The translations under genes and the position numbers were made by a program. The notes under the pieces are model-generated. The model saw nothing but the letters and a program-made list of their open reading frames with translations, did not search any database and was not told the DNA's origin. A stretch of DNA of 14,038 nt from an uncultured Collinsella sp. (lineage in GTDB: Bacteria; Actinomycetota; Coriobacteriia; Coriobacteriales; Coriobacteriaceae). The DNA is taken from assembly GCA_902464645.1 (NCBI GenBank), contig CABQKL010000055.1:1-14038 (forward strand). The letters are read 5' to 3'. Shown here piece after piece: positions 12,651 to 14,038 of the stretch. Position 1 is the first letter of the stretch. Each line of letters starts with the position of its first letter.

Positions 12651-13736
12651 TTATTCCTCTTTGGCAAGATCGAACGTCACCGTGATGCGATCACGCGAAA
12701 CGCGAATCTTAGGGTCGCCGCACAGATTGAGGTAATACCGGGCAGCGAGGTCGTTAAAGTCACGCTCGACCGCACGCGAAAACTGCGCCATATCATCCTT
12801 GGCGATACGAAGGCCTCGACGGTCCTTGGCAAGATCGATGGGAGCCGGCGCATGAGAGGTGGAGTCGCGCTCGCGCAGCAGACGCGCAGTCACGCCGCGA
12901 ACGGGCTTAATCTGACCCGACAGAATTCGGTGGGCAGTGCGCTCGGACATCTCAAGGCCCAGACCGGAGCAGATCCGGATAAAGTCCTCGGCATCCGAGG
13001 CAAGGCCCAAGCGATCGATAACTGGAAGCTCGCACTCGTCATCGATAAAGAGCAGGCGCGACGTATCGAGACGACTCGAAGCCTGAGCGTACAGGGTCGC
13101 AGCGATCTCGGACGGAGAGCCCAGATACACATCGCAGCAACGCAGCTCCTCAAGGGCAAACTCACAGGCCGCGCGAATGATGTTGTGGGGGCCGCGAGCA
13201 CATACATAGCGGCCGTCTTCGTCTTTAACCGCCTGAGGCCAGCTCGACTGGTCGGCGCGCTCACCCAAGCGTTCGGTGGCAACGCGCACCTTAAACGAAG
13301 AGCCCAAATCGACGCCCGATGAAACAACGCGCGCCTCATCCGTGTTCTGCTTGATAGAGAACAGCGCCATACCACGACCGTGAACACCCCAACGGTCCAT
13401 TTTCATGCTCTCGAGCTTGGAAGTGACACGAGCATCGAAGATACGCTCCTGCATATCCTGCGGCACACCAGAACCGTTATCCAGGAAGAGGAGGGTGCGA
13501 ACACCCTCCTCCTTGGTCGTGGCAAGATAGACCTTATCGGCTCCGGCATCGCGAGCATTACGCAGCATCTCGATGACAATGTCCTCTACATGCTGAATGT
13601 CATGCTTGGCCTGACGGCGCTCGGCCTCCGAAACTCGGAGGCGGACATACCCCTCGCCAAGGTTCTCCTCGACGCGAAGGTTGCCCTCCCCCGACATCGA
13701 CGCGATAAATGAGATGAGCTCGTTCGCGTCGCTCAT
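12651..13736 (-). CDS. Uncharacterised GHKL-type ATPase (HATPase domain protein)
   Basis: The 361-residue protein has the ATP-binding signatures of the GHKL superfamily (gyrase, Hsp90, histidine kinase, MutL): N box EMLRNARDAGAD with Glu56 and Asn60, G1 box DNGSGVP (86-92, Asp86) and a glycine lid WGVHGRGMALFSI (116-128). The arrangement is closer to MutL/Hsp90-like ATPases than to histidine kinases, as there is no phospho-acceptor His domain or membrane segment. The remaining 230 residues match nothing I recognise. The start is one base after the rny stop (TAACATG) and has no strong ribosome site, so translation is likely coupled to rny. Neighbours are RNase Y, SpoVS and MiaB. A conformational ATPase acting in RNA or DNA metabolism is a guess; the ATPase fold itself is well supported. 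Confidence 0.85.
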   Translation of the reverse strand: MSDANELISFIASMSGEGNLRVEENLGEGYVRLRVSEAERRQAKHDIQHVEDIVIEMLRNARDAGADKVYLATTKEEGVRTLLFLDNGSGVPQDMQERIFDARVTSKLESMKMDRWGVHGRGMALFSIKQNTDEARVVSSGVDLGSSFKVRVATERLGERADQSSWPQAVKDEDGRYVCARGPHNIIRAACEFALEELRCCDVYLGSPSEIAATLYAQASSRLDTSRLLFIDDECELPVIDRLGLASDAEDFIRICSGLGLEMSERTAHRILSGQIKPVRGVTARLLRERDSTSHAPAPIDLAKDRRGLRIAKDDMAQFSRAVERDFNDLAARYYLNLCGDPKIRVSRDRITVTFDLAKEE

Positions 13737-13737
13737 G

Positions 13738-14038
13738 TTATTTAGCGATATCGACAGCGCGGCTCTCGCGAATCACGACGACGCGCACCTGACCGGGATA
13801 CTCCATCTCTTCCTCGATCTGATGGGCGATATCGTGAGCCAGGACCGTGGACTGGGCATCGGAGATCTTGTCCGGCTGAACCATGACGTGGACCTCGCGA
13901 CCAGCCTGCATGGCATAGGTACGCTCGACGCCTTCATGGGAGTTGGCAATCTCCTCGAGCTTCTCAAGACGCTTGATGTAGTTCTCGGCAGACTCGCGAC
14001 GGGCACCGGGGCGAGAGGCGGAAACGGCATCGGCGGCC
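13738..14038 (-). CDS. rny: Ribonuclease Y, C-terminal part (gene continues beyond window)
   Basis: About 99 residues are visible before the TAA at 13738-13740; the gene enters from the right edge. RNase Y is the membrane-anchored endonuclease that starts bulk mRNA decay in many Gram-positive bacteria. The visible segment (AADAVSASRPGARRESAENY, then RLEKLEEIANSHEGVERTYA, then QAGREVHVMVQP and a tail ending VVVIRESRAVDIAK) is the strongly conserved end of the protein, after the HD domain. The transmembrane, coiled-coil, KH and HD parts lie outside. The stop is one base from the GHKL ATPase start. The tail is complete and shows no damage. Confidence 0.96.
   Translation of the reverse strand, partial: AADAVSASRPGARRESAENYIKRLEKLEEIANSHEGVERTYAMQAGREVHVMVQPDKISDAQSTVLAHDIAHQIEEEMEYPGQVRVVVIRESRAVDIAK

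Overview
The window looks like chromosomal DNA of a Coriobacteriia member, most probably Collinsella or a close relative (Actinomycetota). This is inferred from moderately high GC, strong GGAGG-type ribosome binding sites, and gene order. The divergent lexA / LysM-protein-nrdR block is the actinobacterial arrangement, while RNase Y and SpoVS, proteins better known from Firmicutes, lie beside miaB and miaA. No transposase, integrase, phage gene, tRNA, rRNA or CRISPR array was seen.

Layout. 1-1071 (+) is the end of a secreted NlpC/P60 peptidoglycan hydrolase, closed by an intrinsic terminator. 1252-2118 (+) is a DegV fatty-acid-binding protein, convergent with a DUF1836 regulator (2192-2803, -) across a two-way terminator. 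A 15-bp perfect inverted repeat lies in the degV promoter region, and part of it recurs inside the predicted promoter of the DUF1836 gene. 2960-3895 (-) is thioredoxin reductase, divergent from a diacylglycerol-type glycosyltransferase (4013-5314, +).

5315-5706 has no gene but is the most unusual stretch. It holds two ~105-nt hairpin elements with near-identical loop cores and unrelated but perfectly self-complementary stems (28 and 26 bp). Each begins 12-13 nt past the stop codon of the neighbouring gene (glycosyltransferase on one side, dut on the other), in the same orientation relative to transcription. A third hairpin stands between them.

5707-7907 is an SOS and nucleotide-quality module. 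lexA (+) faces LysM-membrane protein, nrdR and dut (-), and the shared promoter region carries three LexA-box-like sites spaced exactly 28 bp apart. The LysM protein resembles YneA/Rv2719c-type SOS division inhibitors, and the start codon of nrdR lies inside a 10-bp perfect hairpin. lexA is coupled by a TAATG overlap to a membrane acyltransferase-like protein (7907-8611), which runs 16 nt into hflX on the other strand.

8596-14038 (-) is an apparent operon read from the right edge: rny (3' part), an uncharacterised GHKL ATPase, spoVS, miaB, miaA, hflX. The miaB-miaA and miaA-hflX junctions are TAATG overlaps, and rny-GHKL are one base apart. It combines RNA turnover, tRNA A37 modification and ribosome-associated GTPase functions with two genes of unclear role.
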